From assembly GCA_035079385.1 (NCBI GenBank), contig JAVHKY010000054.1, positions 12,938,501-13,002,500 on the forward strand: 64,000 bases of DNA, written 5' to 3'. The stretch is from Aspidiotus rigidus. Lineage: Eukaryota; Arthropoda; Insecta; Hemiptera; Diaspididae. Under the pieces are notes generated by a model. That model ran no database searches, had not been told where the DNA came from, and saw only the letters and a program-made list of their open reading frames with translations. Of this stretch, positions 31,650 to 44,145 are shown in pieces; positions within the stretch are counted from its first letter, which is position 1, and each line of letters begins with the position of its first letter. The position numbers and the translations under genes were made by a program.

Positions 31650-34600
31650 CCCCCAGTTTCTGGATTTTGGCGTGTGGATTTCTAAGAGAACGATGGCGAA
31701 TTCGTATCAAGGTTTGGACTCGTGGATTTCTAAGAGCTCAATGGCGAATTCGTGTTCGGGTGGATCTTCAAGAACCCAATGGCAAGTTTGTGAATGAGGT
31801 TTAAATGATGCATTTTCAAAAAAACAATGGAAAATTTGTGACTGGGTTTCAACTTGTGGATTATCAAGAGTCCAATAGCGTCTGCCTTTGGATCTGTAGA
31901 TTTCTAAGAGCACAATGGCGAATTCGTATCCGGGTGGATCTTCAAAAACCAAATGGCAAATACCTGACTAAATTTTAAGTAATGGATTTTCAAAAATCCA
32001 ATGGAAAATTTGTGACTGAGTTTTAACTTGTGGATTCTTGAGAGCCCACTGGCGAATTTGTGTTCGGGTATTAGCTAGTGCATTTTCAAGAAACCAACAG
32101 CGAATTCGTGACTGGATTTTAACTGGGATATTTTTAAAAACCCAAAAGCAAATTTGTGACTGGGTTCTGACTAGTGGATTTTAAAGATTCCAATAGCGAA
32201 TTTGTGACTGTGTTTTGACTGGTCGATTTTTAAGGGCCCCATAGCGAATTCTTGTTTTGGCATTGTTGATTTTTCAGCGCACAATGGCGAATTTGTGACT
32301 AAGTTTCAATTTGTGGATTCTTCAGAGATCAATGGTGAATTCGTGTTTGGGCTTCAACTATAGTAAATTTTTAGGAACCCAATAGCGAATTGGGATTGAT
32401 GGGTTTTGACGAGTTGATTTTTTAAGGGCGAATTTGTGATTGGGTTTCAACTTGTGGATCCTCAAGAATCCAATGGCAAATTCGTCACTGAGTTTCTGAA
32501 TTGCGAAATTTAAGACCCCATTGGCGGATTTGTGATTGGGTTTCAACTTGTGGATTCTGAAGAGACCAATCGTGAATTCGTTTTCGGGCTTCAACCAATA
32601 AATTTTTAGGGACCCAATAGCGAATTTAGATTGATGGCTTTTGACGAATTGATTTCTGAAGAACTCAATGGCAAATTTGTGACTGGGTTGACTTATGGAC
32701 TCTTATAAGCCCAGAAGGTGAATTCGTGACTGAGTTTTAAGAAGTGGATTTTTAAGAACCCAATAGCGAGTTTGTGATTGGGTTTCAACTTGTGGATCCT
32801 TAAGAACCCAACGGAAAATTTGTGACTGGGAGTTTCTGAATTGCGGATTTTTAAGAGCCAAATGGCGAATTTGTGTCAGGATTTGGACTTGTGTATTCTT
32901 AAGAACTCGATAGCCAGTCAATTTATGACTGCGTATCAACTAGTGTATTTTTGAGAACCCAATGGCGTATTTGTGTCGGCGCGGCGTTGGACTTGTTGAT
33001 TTTCAAGAACCAAAAAGCAAATTTGTGACTGGGTTTGGACTAGTGGATTCTCATGAACCCAATAGGCAATCTGTGACTGGGTTTTGACTTTTCAATTCTT
33101 ATAAGCCTAAAGGCGTATTTGTGATTAGGTTTGAAAGTGTGTATTTTCAAGTTCTTAAAAATCCACCGAACTCGATAGCGAATTTGCGACTGGGTTTCAA
33201 TTTGTGGATTTTTGAGAGACCAATGGTAAATTCGTGTTTGGGCTTCAACAAGTAAATTTTTAAGAACCCAATAGCGAATTTGGGTTGATTGGTTTTGATG
33301 AGTTGTTTTTTTAAGAACTGAATGGCGAATTTTTGATTGGGTTTCAACTTGGGGATCCTTAAGTACCCAACGGAAAATTCCCAATGGCAAATTTGTGACT
33401 GCGGGAGTTTCTGAATTGCGGATTTTTAAGAGCCCAATAGCGACTTTGTGTCAGGATTTGGACTTGCGTATTCTTAAGAACTCAAAAGCGAATTTATAAC
33501 CGAGTATCAACTAGTGTATTTTTGAGAACCGAGTAGCGTGCTTGTGTCTGTGTTTGGACTTGTTGACTTTCAAGAACCCAATAGCAAATTCGTGACTGGA
33601 TTTGGACTAGTGGATTATCAAGAGCGCAATGGCGAATTTGTGATTGGGTTTCAACTTGAGGATCCTCAAGAACTCAATGGAAAATTCCCAATAGTAAATT
33701 TGTGACTAAGTTTCTGAATTGCGGATCCTCAAGAGCCCAATGGCGAATTTGTGACTGGATTTTGATTAATGGATTATCAAGAGCACAATGACAAATTTGT
33801 GAGTTGGTTTCAACTTGTGGATCCTTAAGAACCCAACGGAAAATTTCCAATGTCAAATTTGTGACTGAGTTTCTGAATTGCGGATTCTCAAGAGCCCAAT
33901 GGCGAATTTGTGTCAGGATTTGGACTTGCGTATTCTTAAGGACTCAGAAGCGAATTTATAACCGAGTATCAACTAGTGTATTTTTGAGAACCGAGTAGCG
34001 TGCTTGTGTCTGTGTTTGGACTGGTTGACTTTCAAGAACTCCAAAGCAAATTTGTGACTGGATTTTGATCAATGGATTATCAAGAGCCCAATGGAAAATT
34101 CCCAATAGTAAATTCGTGACTGAGTTTTTGAATTGTTGTGTCAGGATTTGGACTTCTGTATCTTTAAGAACTCGATAGCAAATTTATGACTAAGTATTAC
34201 CTAGTGTATCTTCGAGAACCCAATGGCGTACCTTGTGTCTGAGTTTGGACTTGTTGACTTTCAAGAACCTAATAGCAAGTTTGTGGTTGGGTTTCAACCT
34301 GTGGATTCCAAGAACCCAATGGAAAATTCTTAATGGTAAATTCATGACTGAGTTTCTGAATTGCGGATTTTTAAGAGGCCAATGGCGAATTTATATCAGG
34401 ATTTGGACTTCTGTACACTATGAACTCAATAGCATATTTATGACTAATAAGTATTACCAGGTGTATTTTCGAGAAACCGATGCCGTATCTTATGTCTGGG
34501 TTTGAACTTGTTGACTTTCGAGAACCCAATGGCAAATTTGTGACTGGGTTTTTACTAGTGGATTTCTGAGAACCCAACAACAAATTTATGACTCGCTTTG

Positions 34601-35175
34601 AACTCGTGCATTTCCAAGAACCAAACGGCGAATTCGTATTCGGGTTTTCACCAGTGAATTTTTAGAACCAAATAGCGAATTCGCGACTAGATGGATTTTC
34701 AAAAACTCAATAGCAAATATGTGACATGGTTTTGACTAGTGGATTTTCAAGAGCCAAATGGCGTTTTTAAGAAGAATTTGTGACTGTATTTCAACTTGTG
34801 GATCCTTAGAAGCTGAGTGCTAAATTCATGTTTGGGTTTTCACGGCTAGATTTACAAGAACCCAATGGTGAATCAATGTCTGTATTCTGACTTAAGGATT
34901 TTCATGAGCCCAATGACAAATTCGTTTTTGGGTTTCAACTGATTGAATTCTAAAGAAGCTAATGGCGAATTCGGGTTTGGGTTTTGAATAATGAACTTTC
35001 ATGAAACTTTCCGAGGTGTCGTGAAGCCATTTTTATGAAGTCGATTCTTCGTGGTCGTTTTAGGGGGAACCATCTACATTTTTTATTCAATTTTTTCCGT
35101 TCTCCTAATGAAACCAATGGTGAATTCGCGGCTGGGTTTCGAATTGTGGAATTTTTAGAAACCCAATAATCTGAG
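31650..35175. repeat. Degenerate minisatellite, about 48-bp period
   Basis: About 70 copies of a unit like cccaatagcgaatttgtgac, tgggtttcaacttgtggatt, cttaagaa. Many copies vary by substitutions and small indels. Because 48 is a multiple of three, short open frames with a 16-residue repeat (for example FAIGFLKIHKLKPNHK on the minus strand) arise; they are broken often and not coding. It lies directly upstream of the windpipe-like gene. Confidence 0.92.
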
Positions 35176-35282
35176 CTTGCGACCGGAAGCATTTGTTAGA
35201 GACGGTATCCAAAGAATGACAGCTAGTTGAGATACTACAATTACGCATCAGCAAACTTGAGAAAAAAAAAAAAAAATGAAAA

Positions 35283-35345
35283 CCATGCTGAGAGAAGAGG
35301 ATAATCTTGGTGACTAGAAAAAAAGTATTAAATTAAGATAAATCA
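35283..35345. repeat. Left member of an inverted pair flanking the 45-bp array
   Basis: GCTGAGAGAAGAGGATAATC..TTGGTGACTAGAAAAAAAG matches, in reverse complement and with several mismatches, 44085-44145 (CTTTTTTCTAGTCATCAAGA-type). A shorter match continues inward (GGAACCCGC near 35454 against GCGGGTTCC near 44060). The 8.5 kb minisatellite lies between. Confidence 0.55.
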
Positions 35346-35504
35346 CATTTCTTCAGTCCCTTTGACTAGATTTTACAGCCAAAATAACTGGAAAAAATGA
35401 TCAAATTCACAAAAAAAATTAGAAGCCATTGCAGACGTTGCAATGGCAGCAAGGAACCCGCAATTCCTTAACTCGACCTCTCAGGTGGTGTGGAACTGAG
35501 TTGA
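35346..35504. other. Flank between inverted repeat and 45-bp array
   Basis: Short AT-rich, apparently unique sequence; no feature seen. Confidence 0.4.
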
Positions 35505-38500
35505 TAATCTTGTCATATAATTCAAATCGAAATTATCATTCTACATTCCCTCCTATCATATATAGCTCGAGAGTCGAAATTCTTCCAAGTCCCCATTCTA
35601 TCATATATAGCTCGGAAGTCACAATGCTTCCAAGTCCCCCTCCTATCATATATAGTTCGAGTCTCAACATTTTGCCAAGTTTTTGGTTGGACGGCGGACG
35701 GTAGCTCGAAAGTCAAAATTCTTCCAAGTCCCCCCCCCCCCCTATTATATATAGCTCGAGACTTGAAATTCTTCTAATTCCCCCTCTTTTCATATATAGC
35801 TCAAGACTCGAAATTCTTCCAAGTCCCCCTCCTTTCATATATAGCTCGAGACTCGAAATTCGTCCAAGTCCCCCTCCTACCATATATAGCTCGAAAGTCC
35901 CGATTCTTCCAAGTCCCCCTCCTATCATATATATCTCAAGACTTGAAATTCTTCCAAGTCCCCCTCCTATCATATATAGCTCGAAAGTCACGATTCTTCT
36001 AAGTCCCCCTCCTTTCATGTATAGCTCGAGACTCGAAATTCTTCTAAGTCCCCCTCCTATCATATATAGCTCGGAAGTCACAATGCTTCCAAGTCCCCCT
36101 CCTATCATATATAGTTCGAGGCTCGAAATTCTTCTAAGTCCCCCTCCTATCATATATAGGTCGAGTCTCAACATTTTGCCAAGTTTGTGGTTGGACGGCG
36201 GACGGTAGCTCGAAAGTCAAAATTCTTCCAAGTCCCCCCCCCCCCTATTATATATAGCTCGAGACTTGAAATTCTTCTAATTCCCCCTCTTTTCATATAT
36301 AGCTCAAGACTCGAAATTCTTCCAAGTCCCCCTCCCTTCATATATAGCTCGAGACTCGAAATTCGTCCAAGTTTTGGTTGGACGGCGGACGGTAGCTCAA
36401 AAGTCGAAATTCTTCCAAGTCCCCCCCCCCCTATTATATATAGCTCGAGACTTGAAATTCTTCCAAGTCCCCCTCTTATCATATATAGCTCGAGACTCGA
36501 AATTCTTCCAAGTCTCCCTCCCATCATATATAGCTGGAAAGTCACGATTCTTCCAAGTCCCCCTCCTTTCATATATATAGCTCGAGACTCGAAATTCTTC
36601 TATGTCCCCCTCCTATCATATGTAGCTCGAGTCTCAAAATTTTTCCAAGTTTTTGGTCGGACGGCGGACGGTAGCTCGAAAGTCAAAATTCTTTCAAGAC
36701 CTCCCCCCCCCCATTATTATATATAGTTCGAGTCACTAAATTTTTCTAAGTTTTTGGTTGGACGGCGGACGGTAGCTCGAAAGTCAAAATTCTTCCAAGT
36801 CCCCCCCCCCCTATTATATATAGCTCGAGACTTGAAATTCTTCTAATTCCCCCTCTTTTCATATATAGCTCGAGACTCGAAATTCTTCCAAGTCCCCCTC
36901 CTATCATATATAGCTCGAAAGTCACGATTCTTCTAAGTCCCCCTCCTTTCATGTATAGCTCGAGACTCGAAATTCTTCTAAGTCCCCCTCCTATCATATA
37001 TAGCTCGGAAGTCACAATGCTTCCAAGTCCCCCTCCTATCATATATAGTTCGAGGCTCGAAATTCTTCTAAGTCCCCCTCCTATCATATATAGGTCGAGT
37101 CTCAACATTTTGCCAAGTTTGTGGTTGGACGGCGGACGGTAGCTCGAAAGTCAAAATTCTTCCAAGTCCCCCCCCCCCTATTATATATAGCTCGAGACTT
37201 GAAATTCTTCTAATTCCCCCTCTTTTCATATATAGCTCAAGACTCGAAATTCTTCCAAGTTCCCCTCCTTTCATATATAGCTCGAGACTCGAAATTCGTC
37301 CAAGTTTTGGTTGGACGGCGGACGGTAGCTCGAAAGTCGAAATTCAGCCAAGTCCCCCCCCCCTATTATATATAGCTCGAGACTTGAAATTCTTCCAAGT
37401 CCCCCTCTTATCATATATAGCTCGAGACTCGAAATTCTTCCAAGTCCCCCTCCCATCATATATAGCTGGAAAGTCACGATTCTTCCAAGTCCCCCTCCTT
37501 TCATATATATAGCTCGAGACTCGAAATTCTTCTATGTCCCCCTCCTATCATATGTAGCTCGAGTCTCAAAATTTTTCCAAGTTTTTGGTCGGACGGCGGA
37601 CGGTAGCTCGAAAGTCAAAATTCTTTCAAGTCCCCCCCCCCCATTATTATATATAGTTCGAGTCACTAAATTTTAAGTCCCCCCCCCCCCTATTATATAT
37701 AGCTCGAGACTTGAAATTCTTCTAATTCCCCCTCTTTTCATATATAGCTCGAGACTCGAAATTCTTCCAAGTCCCCCTCCTATCATATATAGCTCGAAAG
37801 TCACGATTCTTCTAAGTCCCCCTCCTTTCATGTATAGCTCGAGACTCGAAATTCTTCTAAGTCCCCCTCCTATCATATATAGCTCGGAAGTCACAATGCT
37901 TCCAAGTCCCCCTCCTATCATATATAGTTCGAGGCTCGAAATTCTTCTAAGTCCCCCTCCTATCATATATAGGTCGAGTCTCAACATTTTGCCAAGTTTT
38001 TGGTTGGACGGCGGACGGTAGCTCGAGACTCGAAATTCGTCCAAGTCCCCCTCCTATGATATATAGCTCGAAAGTCACGATTCTTCCAAGTCCCCCTTCT
38101 ATCATAAATAGCTCAAGACTTGAAATTCTTCTAATTCCCCCTCCTATCATATATAGCTCGAGAGTCGAAATTCTTCCAAGTCCCCATTCTATCATATATA
38201 GCTCGGAAGTCACAATGCTTCCAAGTCCCCCTCCTATCATATATAGTTCGAGTCTCAACATTTTGCCAAGTTTTTGGTTGGACGGCGGACGGTAGCTCGA
38301 AAGTCAAAATTCTTCCAAGTCCCCCCCCCCTATTATATATAGCTCGAGACTTGAAATTCTTCTAATTCCCCCTCTTTTCATATATAGCTCAAGACTCGAA
38401 ATTCTTCCAAGTCCCCCTCCTTTCATATATAGCTCGAGACTCGAAATTCGTCCAAGTCCCCCTCCTCCCATATATAGCTCGAAAGTCCCGATTCTTCCAA

Positions 38501-41500
38501 GTCCCCCTCCTATCATATATATCTCAAGACTTGAAATTCTTCCAAGTCCCCCTCCTATCATATATAGCTCGAAAGTCACGATTCTTCTAAGTCCCCCTCC
38601 TTTCATGTATAGCTCGAGACTCGAAATTCTTCTAAGTCCCCCTCCTATCATATATAGCTCGGAAGTCACAATGCTTCCAAGTCCCCCTCCTATCATATAT
38701 AGTTCGAGGCTCGAAATTCTTCTAAGTCCCCCTCCTATCATATATAGGTCGAGTCTCAACATTTTGCCAAGTTTGTGGTTGGACGGCGGACGGTAGCTCG
38801 AAAGTCAAAATTCTTCCAAGTCCCCCCCCCCCTATTATATATAGCTCGAGACTTGAAATTCTTCTAATTCCCCCTCTTTTCATATATAGCTCAAGACTCG
38901 AAATTCTTCCAAGTCCCCCTCCCTTCATATATAGCTCGAGACTCGAAATTCGTCCAAGTTTTGGTTGGACGGCGGACGGTAGCTCAAAAGTCGAAATTCA
39001 GCCAAGTCCCCCCCCCCTATTATATATAGCTCGAGACTTGAAATTCTTCCAAGTCCCCCTCTTATCATATATAGCTCGAGACTCGAAATTCTTCCAAGTC
39101 CCCCTCCCATCATATATAGCTGGAAAGTCACGATTCTTCCAAGTCCCCCTCCTTTCATATATATAGCTCGAGACTCGAAATTCTTCTATGTCCCCCTCCT
39201 ATCATATGTAGCTCGAGTCTCAAAATTTTTCCAAGTTTTTGGTCGGACGGCGGACGGTAGCTCGAAAGTCAAAATTCTTTCAAGTCCCCCCCCCCCATTA
39301 TTATATATAGTTCGAGTCACTAAATTTTAAGTCCCCCCCCCCTATTATATATAGCTCGAGACTTGAAATTCTTCTAATTCCCCCTCTTTTCATATATAGC
39401 TCGAGACTCGAAATTCTTCCAAGTCCCCCTCCTATCATATATAGCTCGAAAGTCACGATTCTTCTAAGTCCCCCTCCTTTCATGTATAGCTCGAGACTCG
39501 AAATTCTTCTAAGTCCCCCTCCTATCATATATAGCTCGGAAGTCACAATGCTTCCAAGTCCCCCTCCTATCATATATAGTTCGAGGCTCGAAATTCTTCT
39601 AAGTCCCCCTCCTATCATATATAGGTCGAGTCTCAACATTTTGCCAAGTTTTTGGTTGGACGGCGGACGGTAGCTCGAGACTCGAAATTCGTCCAAGTCC
39701 CCCTCCTATGATATATAGCTCGAAAGTCACGATTCTTCCAAGTCCCCCTTCTATCATAAATAGCTCAAGACTTGAAATTCTTCCAAGTCCCCCTCCTATC
39801 ATATATAGCTCGAAAGTCACGATTCTTCTAAGTCCCCCTCCTTTCATGTATAGCTCGAGACTCGAAATTCTTCTAAGTCCCCCTCCTATCATATATAGCT
39901 CGGAAGTCACAATGCTTCCAAGTCCCCCTCCTATCATATATAGTTCGAGGCTCGAAATTCTTCTAAGTCCCCCTCCTATCATATATAGGTCGAGTCTCAA
40001 CATTTTGCCAAGTTTGTGGTTGGACGGCGGACGGTAGCTCGAAAGTCAAAATTCTTCCAAGTCCCCCCCCCCCCTATTATATATAGCTCGAGACTTGAAA
40101 TTCTTCTAATTCCCCCTCTTTTCATATATAGCTCAAGACTCGAAATTCTTCCAAGTCCCCCTCCCTTCATATATAGCTCGAGACTCGAAATTCGTCCAAG
40201 TTTTGGTTGGACGGCGGACGGTAGCTCAAAAGTCGAAATTCAGCCAAGTCCCCCCCCCCCCTATTATATATAGCTCGAGACTTGAAATTCTTCCAAGTCC
40301 CCCTCTTATCATATATAGCTCGAGACTCGAAATTCTTCCAAGTCCCCCTCCCATCATATATAGCTGGAAAGTCACGATTCTTCCAAGTCCCCCTCCTTTC
40401 ATATATATAGCTCGAGACTCGAAATTCTTCTATGTCCCCCTCCTATCATATGTAGCTCGAGTCTCAAAATTTTTCCAAGTTTTTGGTCGGACGGCGGACG
40501 GTAGCTCGAAAGTCAAAATTCTTTCAAGTCCCCCCCCCCCATTATTATATATAGTTCGAGTCACTAAATTTTAAGTCCCCCCCCCCTATTATATATAGCT
40601 CGAGACTTGAAATTCTTCTAATTCCCCCTCTTTTCATATATAGCTCGAGACTCGAAATTCTTCCAAGTCCCCCTCCTATCATATATAGCTCGAAAGTCAC
40701 GATTCTTCTAAGTCCCCCTCCTTTCATGTATAGCTCGAGACTCGAAATTCTTCTAAGTCCCCCTCCTATCATATATAGCTCGGAAGTCACAATGCTTCCA
40801 AGTCCCCCTCCTATCATATATAGTTCGAGGCTCGAAATTCTTCTAAGTCCCCCTCCTATCATATATAGGTCGAGTCTCAACATTTTGCCAAGTTTTTGGT
40901 TGGACGGCGGACGGTAGCTCGAGACTCGAAATTCGTCCAAGTCCCCCTCCTATGATATATAGCTCGAAAGTCACGATTCTTCCAAGTCCCCCTTCTATCA
41001 TAAATAGCTCAAGACTTGAAATTCTTCTAATTCCCCCTCCTATCATATATAGCTCGAGAGTCGAAATTCTTCCAAGTCCCCATTCTATCATATATAGCTC
41101 GGAAGTCACAATGCTTCCAAGTCCCCCTCCTATCATATATAGTTCGAGTCTCAACATTTTGCCAAGTTTTTGGTTGGACGGCGGACGGTAGCTCGAAAGT
41201 CAAAATTCTTCCAAGTCCCCCCCCCCTATTATATATAGCTCGAGACTTGAAATTCTTCTAATTCCCCCTCTTTTCATATATAGCTCAAGACTCGAAATTC
41301 TTCCAAGTCCCCCTCCTATCATATATATCTCAAGACTTGAAATTCTTCCAAGTCCCCCTCCTCCCATATATAGCTCGAAATTCCCGATTCTTCTAAGTCC
41401 CCCTCCTATCATATATATCTCAAGACTTGAAATTCTTCCAAGTCCCCCTCCTATCATATATAGCTCGAAAGTCACGATTCTTCTAAGTCCCCCTCCTTTC

Positions 41501-43996
41501 ATGTATAGCTCGAGACTCGAAATTCTTCTAAGTCCCCCTCCTATCATATATAGTTCGAGGCTCGAAATTCTTCTAAGTCCCCCTCCTATCATATATAGGT
41601 CGAGTCTCAACATTTTGCCAAGTTTGTGGTTGGACGGCGGACGGTAGCTCGAAAGTCAAAATTCTTCCAAGTCCCCCCCCCCCCTATTATATATAGCTCG
41701 AGACTTGAAATTCTTCTAATTCCCCCTCTTTTCATATATAGCTCAAGACTCGAAATTCTTCCAAGTCCCCCTCCCTTCATATATAGCTCGAGACTCGAAA
41801 TTCGTCCAAGTTTTGGTTGGACGGCGGACGGTAGCTCAAAAGTCGAAATTCAGCCAAGTCCCCCCCCCCCTATTATATATAGCTCGAGACTTGAAATTCT
41901 TCCAAGTCCCCCTCTTATCATATATAGCTCGAGACTCGAAATTCTTCCAAGTCCCCCTCCCATCATATATAGCTGGAAAGTCACGATTCTTCCAAGTCCC
42001 CCTCCTTTCATATATATAGCTCGAGACTCGAAATTCTTCTATGTCCCCCTCCTATCATATGTAGCTCGAGTCTCAAAATTTTTCCAAGTTTTTGGTCGGA
42101 CGGCGGACGGTAGCTCGAAAGTCAAAATTCTTTCAAGTCCCCCCCCCCCCCATTATTATATATAGTTCGAGTCACTAAATTTTTCTAAGTTTTTGGTTGG
42201 ACGGCGGACGGTAGCTCGAAAGTCAAAATTCTTCCAAGTCCCCCCCCCCCTATTATATATAGCTCGAGACTTGAAATTCTTCTAATTCCCCCTCTTTTCA
42301 TATATAGCTCGAGACTCGAAATTCTTCCAAGTCCCCCTCCTATCATATATAGCTCGAAAGTCACGATTCTTCTAAGTCCCCCTCCTTTCATGTATAGCTC
42401 GAGACTCGAAATTCTTCTAAGTCCCCCTCCTATCATATATAGCTCGGAAGTCACAATGCTTCCAAGTCCCCCTCCTATCATATATAGTTCGAGGCTCGAA
42501 ATTCTTCTAAGTCCCCCTCCTATCATATATAGGTCGAGTCTCAACATTTTGCCAAGTTTGTGGTTGGACGGCGGACGGTAGCTCGAAAGTCAAAATTCTT
42601 CCAAGTCCCCCCCCCCATTATATATAGCTCGAGACTTGAAATTCTTCTAATTCCCCCTCTTTTCATATATAGCTCAAGACTCGAAATTCTTCCAAGTTCC
42701 CCTCCTTTCATATATAGCTCGAGACTCGAAATTCGTCCAAGTTTTGGTTGGACGGCGGACGGTAGCTCGAAAGTCGAAATTCAGCCAAGTCCCCCCCCCC
42801 CCTATTATATATAGCTCGAGACTTGAAATTCTTCCAAGTCCCCCTCTTATCATATATAGCTCGAGACTCGAAATTCTTCCAAGTCCCCCTCCCATCATAT
42901 ATAGCTGGAAAGTCACGATTCTTCCAAGTCCCCCTCCTTTCATATATATAGCTCGAGACTCGAAATTCTTCTATGTCCCCCTCCTATCATATGTAGCTCG
43001 AGTCTCAAAATTTTTCCAAGTTTTTGGTCGGACGGCGGACGGTAGCTCGAAAGTCAAAATTCTTTCAAGTCCCCCCCCCCCCATTATTATATATAGTTCG
43101 AGTCACTAAATTTTAAGTCCCCCCCCCCTATTATATATAGCTCGAGACTTGAAATTCTTCTAATTCCCCCTCTTTTCATATATAGCTCGAGACTCGAAAT
43201 TCTTCCAAGTCCCCCTCCTATCATATATAGCTCGAAAGTCACGATTCTTCTAAGTCCCCCTCCTTTCATGTATAGCTCGAGACTCGAAATTCTTCTAAGT
43301 CCCCCTCCTATCATATATAGCTCGGAAGTCACAATGCTTCCAAGTCCCCCTCCTATCATATATAGTTCGAGGCTCGAAATTCTTCTAAGTCCCCCTCCTA
43401 TCATATATAGGTCGAGTCTCAACATTTTGCCAAGTTTTTGGTTGGACGGCGGACGGTAGCTCGAGACTCGAAATTCGTCCAAGTCCCCCTCCTATGATAT
43501 ATAGCTCGAAAGTCACGATTCTTCCAAGTCCCCCTTCTATCATAAATAGCTCAAGACTTGAAATTCTTCTAATTCCCCCTCCTATCATATATAGCTCGAG
43601 ACTCGAAATTCTTCTAATTCCCCCTCCTATCATATATAGCTCGAGTCTCGAAATTCTTCTATGTCCCCCTCCTATCATATTTGTATATAGCTCGAGTCTC
43701 AAAATTTTTCCAAGTTTTTGGTCGGACGGCGGACGGTAGCTCGAAAGTCAAAATTTTTCCAAGTCCCCCCCCCCCTATTATATATAGCTCGAGACTTGAA
43801 ATTCTTCTAATTCCCCCTCCTTTCATATATAGCTCGAGACTCGAAATTCTTCCAAGTCTCCCTCCTATCATATATAGCTCGAAAGTCACGATTCTTCCAA
43901 GTCCCCCTTCTATCATAAATAGCTCAAGACTTGAAATTCTTCTAATTCCGCCTCCTATCATATATAGCTCGAGACTCGAAATTCTTCCAAGTCCCG
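35505..43996. repeat. 45-bp minisatellite array with higher-order repeats
   Basis: About 190 monomers of 45 bp: cttccaagtccccctcctat, catatatagctcgagactcg, aaatt. Variants (aaagtcacgatt, ggaagtcacaatg, a long C run followed by tattatatatag, and ggttggacggcggacggtag) recur in the same order, forming higher-order blocks; the landmark ggtcgagtctcaacattttg recurs near 36160, 37095, 37975, 38750, 39625, 39990, 40870, 41610, 42530 and 43410, often 880 bp apart. The period is 15 codons, so both strands stay open for long stretches: plus SSRLEILPSPPPIIY, minus MIGGGLGRISSLELY. No start context, splice structure or domain supports translation. Confidence 0.95.
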
Positions 43997-44013
43997 TAAC
44001 CTAACCTAACCTG
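43997..44013. repeat. Short interstitial CCTAA run
   Basis: gtaacctaacctaacctgcg contains three CCTAA units, complement of the insect telomere repeat TTAGG, exactly at the end of the 45-bp array. Too short to exclude chance. Confidence 0.4.
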
Positions 44014-44145
44014 CGGACGCGGACGTTTTCTGAGGATGTAATGTCCTAACAAAATGGATAGCGGGTTCCCCGCTAAAAAAACCGAATGTCATAATTTAAC
44101 ACATTTTTTCTAGTCATCAAGACTATCCTCTTTTCTCAGTGCAGG

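Noticed and set aside
35713..43961. Many open frames of 60-180 codons on both strands, e.g. repeats of MIGGGLGRISSLELY and SSRLEILPSPPPIIY
   Set aside because: They follow from a 45-bp repeat (15 codons) with few indels; no splice sites, start context, domain or single-strand bias supports a protein. Kept only as a finding about the repeat.
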